A stretch of 64,000 nucleotides of DNA, taken from Abditibacteriota bacterium (GTDB taxonomy: Bacteria > Armatimonadota > UBA5829). The DNA is taken from contig JAFZNQ010000052.1 in assembly GCA_017552965.1 (NCBI GenBank), positions 1 through 64,000 on the forward strand, read 5' to 3'. Each line of letters opens with the position of its first letter. Within the stretch, counting starts at the first letter, position 1. Of the stretch, positions 62,111 through 64,000 are shown piece after piece. The translations under genes and the position numbers were made by a program. The notes under the pieces were generated by a model. That model was given only the letters and a program-made list of their open reading frames with translations, did no database searches and was not told the origin of the DNA.

Positions 62111-64000
62111 CCCGTCCGGGGCGGGCTCTCCGCCGCCGGACCCCTGCCCGTCCTCCTCCGGAGCCCCGCCGGCTCCCGGAGCGGCCTCCTCCGCCGGGGC
62201 GGAGGCCTTTTTCCGTCTGAACATGCGGGTGACGTTGGCTATGATCTCATCCATCTCCCGGATGCCCAGCCGCTTCAGCACCAGATAATAGGCGCCGAGA
62301 CACACCAGCATGGCCACCAGCAGCGTCAGGCCGCTGGTCAGGTTGCCCTCTATCCTCATGAGGGGCCTGGGCTTCACGTAGGAAGGCAGATCCCGGATAA
62401 GGGCGTCTCTCTTTTGCTTTTGTCCGGCTTTGGACTCGTGGCCTCTGCCGGTGATATAGTCGTTCATGCACTCCATGATGTCCCGCGGCAGGGTGGAGGT
62501 GGCCTCGGACAGGTCCAGCAGCCTCTCGGTCCTGGCCTTCAGGGTGACGCTCATGGCGCCTCTCACAGCCTTCGCTGCCTCGGACTTGCCCGTGAGGATC
62601 TCCCGGGAGAGCTTTTCCGTGCTGATCACGTCCCGGGAGAGATACAGACCGTCGGGAGAAGACAGGGACCTCTGAGAGGCCTCCCTGCCTATTATCAGCC
62701 GGGCCAGCAGGGTGCCGGAGCTCCTGTATTCCCGCAGGGAATCGGAGAACACCGTGTCAAAAAACCGCCTGTTGTCAAAGACGTCGCCCTTCTTCATGGC
62801 GTCGGCCTCCATGAGCCGGTTGATGCAGTCCGTCAGCCCCTCGTCCACGCTTCTTTTGGTGGACACGTACAGCCTGTACCGGCTGGTCTCGAGAAACACG
62901 TCCCCGGGGATGCAGGCCTTGTAGGGCTCGTATTTGGGGTCGTGGGTCCTCTGGAGAAAGACCGCCAGCCTCTGAGGGTTCCTGATGTCCCCGTCCACCA
63001 GCTTCCAGGTCCCCAGCAGGGCGTAGCCCGCATACCTGACGCCGAAGCACAGGACCGCCAGCGCGCAGGTCCCCACCAGGACCCTTTTCACCGTGTAGAT
63101 GATCCGGCCGCCGTCGATGCCGCCTATCTTTTTGCGCAGCCAGCAGGTCAGGATGGTAAAGTGGATGATGATGCCCACGGTGGTGGCGAGAGCCAGACCG
63201 CCGCAGCCCAGCAGCTTGATGAATATGAAGTTGAGAGGGATGAATATGACTGTGGTGATGGTGCCTATGATCACGGGGCTCACCGTGTCCTGTATGGCAA
63301 AGAAGCCTCTGGACACTATGGCCTGACCGGCCCAGGCAAAGATGCCTATGGAATAAAACACGAAGCAGAGGGCCGTGATGGGCACGTCGGCGGCTGTGAA
63401 GGACCGCCACATATACACCGTGCGGACTATGGGGTCGGCCATGATCATCATGAAGGCGGTGACGGGTATGTTTTCTATGAGAATGGTGGAGAGGCCGTAG
63501 CCCACTCCGCTCCGCAGGTTGTCCCACTCCTTTTTGGCCGCATAGGCGGACAGGGCGGGGAGGATGGCCGTGCCCGTGGCCTGGGCAAAGATGCCTATGG
63601 GCACCTGCATGAGCCTGTTGGCGTAGTTCAGGGCGGCGGGAGCCACCTCGCTGACCCAGCTGGCAAACCATTTGTTGATGATCACGTCTATCTGGGGCAG
63701 GCTCAGGCCGAAGATCACAGGTATGGCCAGTATGGCCACCCTCACCACTCCGGGATGATTGAGCTTCAGGGAAAAGTGATACTCAAAGCCTTCCTTTTTC
63801 AGGGTGTACCAGGTATAGACTATGTTGCCGGCAAAGGAGCCCAGCAGGGTGCCTACGGCCAGTCCCTTGACCCCTATGAACCGCCCCAGGAGCAGGGCTC
63901 CCAGGATGATGCCCAGATTGTATATGATGGGACACATGCTCCGGGCGTCAAAGTTCTTGCGGGCCTCCAGAGTGCCCATCATGAGACCGCCCACGAAGAA
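62093..64000 (-). CDS. murJ: Lipid II flippase MurJ/MviN family, with large insertion (N-terminus outside window)
   Basis: 635 residues are visible and the frame stays open to the window edge, so the N-terminal helices are missing. MurJ flips lipid II across the membrane for peptidoglycan synthesis. The visible MATE-like helices include VRVAILAIPVIFGLSLPQID and NYANRLMQVPIGIFAQATG, typical of MviN. About 225 residues that are not membrane-like (62345-63020) lie between the penultimate and last helices; known MurJ proteins have a short loop there. The C-terminal tail is Pro/Gly/Glu/Ala-rich (AEEAAPGAGGAPEEDGQGSG). It ends just before the ABC operon promoter. Confidence 0.9.
   Translation of the reverse strand, partial: FFVGGLMMGTLEARKNFDARSMCPIIYNLGIILGALLLGRFIGVKGLAVGTLLGSFAGNIVYTWYTLKKEGFEYHFSLKLNHPGVVRVAILAIPVIFGLSLPQIDVIINKWFASWVSEVAPAALNYANRLMQVPIGIFAQATGTAILPALSAYAAKKEWDNLRSGVGYGLSTILIENIPVTAFMMIMADPIVRTVYMWRSFTAADVPITALCFVFYSIGIFAWAGQAIVSRGFFAIQDTVSPVIIGTITTVIFIPLNFIFIKLLGCGGLALATTVGIIIHFTILTCWLRKKIGGIDGGRIIYTVKRVLVGTCALAVLCFGVRYAGYALLGTWKLVDGDIRNPQRLAVFLQRTHDPKYEPYKACIPGDVFLETSRYRLYVSTKRSVDEGLTDCINRLMEADAMKKGDVFDNRRFFDTVFSDSLREYRSSGTLLARLIIGREASQRSLSSPDGLYLSRDVISTEKLSREILTGKSEAAKAVRGAMSVTLKARTERLLDLSEATSTLPRDIMECMNDYITGRGHESKAGQKQKRDALIRDLPSYVKPRPLMRIEGNLTSGLTLLVAMLVCLGAYYLVLKRLGIREMDEIIANVTRMFRRKKASAPAEEAAPGAGGAPEEDGQGSGGGEPAPDGKDSGD

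Overview
ORGANISM. The window is GC-rich coding DNA with AT-rich, very compact intergenic regions and clear housekeeping-type promoters (TTGACA/TATAAT spaced 17-18 bp). A Wza-like export protein, a LolA-fold protein and many secreted glycan-active proteins point to a diderm bacterium that lives on plant or host polysaccharides, probably anaerobic and gut- or rumen-associated. Gene content (DUF4091, DUF2961/GH172, GH38, NAGPA-type and pectate-lyase-like proteins, and a solute-binding-protein/permease fusion) would suit an uncultured Armatimonadota/Abditibacteriota-type lineage. That placement is inference with low confidence, because no rRNA gene is present. LAYOUT. 1-4.2 kb: a type I restriction-modification operon on the minus strand (hsdM, hsdS, a half-size hsdS, a DUF4160 gene and the start of hsdR). 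4.2-8.3 kb: a 33-repeat BspA-type leucine-rich-repeat gene flanked by palindromic dispersed repeats. 8.3-15.4 kb (minus): a DUF4091 protein, gyrB, a thioredoxin-like protein without its cysteines, and a PHP phosphatase. 15.5-20.1 kb: secDF and recJ (plus), then tRNA-Ser and tRNA-Pro (minus). 20.1-26.5 kb (minus): a UroD-family methyltransferase and a polysaccharide export/tyrosine-kinase operon (Wza-like, Wzc-like BY-kinase, CpsB-like phosphatase and a degenerate second CpsB). 26.7-32.8 kb (plus): two tandem pectate-lyase-like paralogs, a DUF1385 protein and a large membrane protein. 32.8-33.2 kb: tRNA-Thr, tRNA-Tyr and tRNA-Thr (minus). 33.3-37.2 kb (plus): an LL-diaminopimelate-type aminotransferase, an unrecognised helical protein, a second repeat cluster and a cysteine synthase. 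37.2-46.3 kb (minus): a long run DUF177-rpmF-plsX-UroD-like-thiL-tsaE-tsaB-NAGPA-like-GH172. 46.3-53.6 kb (minus): prfA-pfkB-panB-panC, rpmE and leuA-leuC-leuD. 53.7-62 kb (minus): an AraC regulator with a GH38 alpha-mannosidase, and a sugar ABC operon with a fused binding protein/permease. 62.1-64 kb (minus): murJ with a large insertion, cut by the window edge. HOW IT WORKS TOGETHER. Most of the window is ordinary biosynthesis (leucine, pantothenate, lysine, cysteine), translation, tRNA modification and secretion, mixed with carbohydrate capture, cleavage and export. The unusual parts are the variable-looking restriction locus, the surface-type repeat protein with its flanking palindromic elements, the repeated placing of hairpins across the next promoter, and several proteins with unusual architecture (SBP-permease fusion, enlarged partner permease, MurJ with an insertion, CpsB pseudoenzyme, cysteine-less thioredoxin fold).
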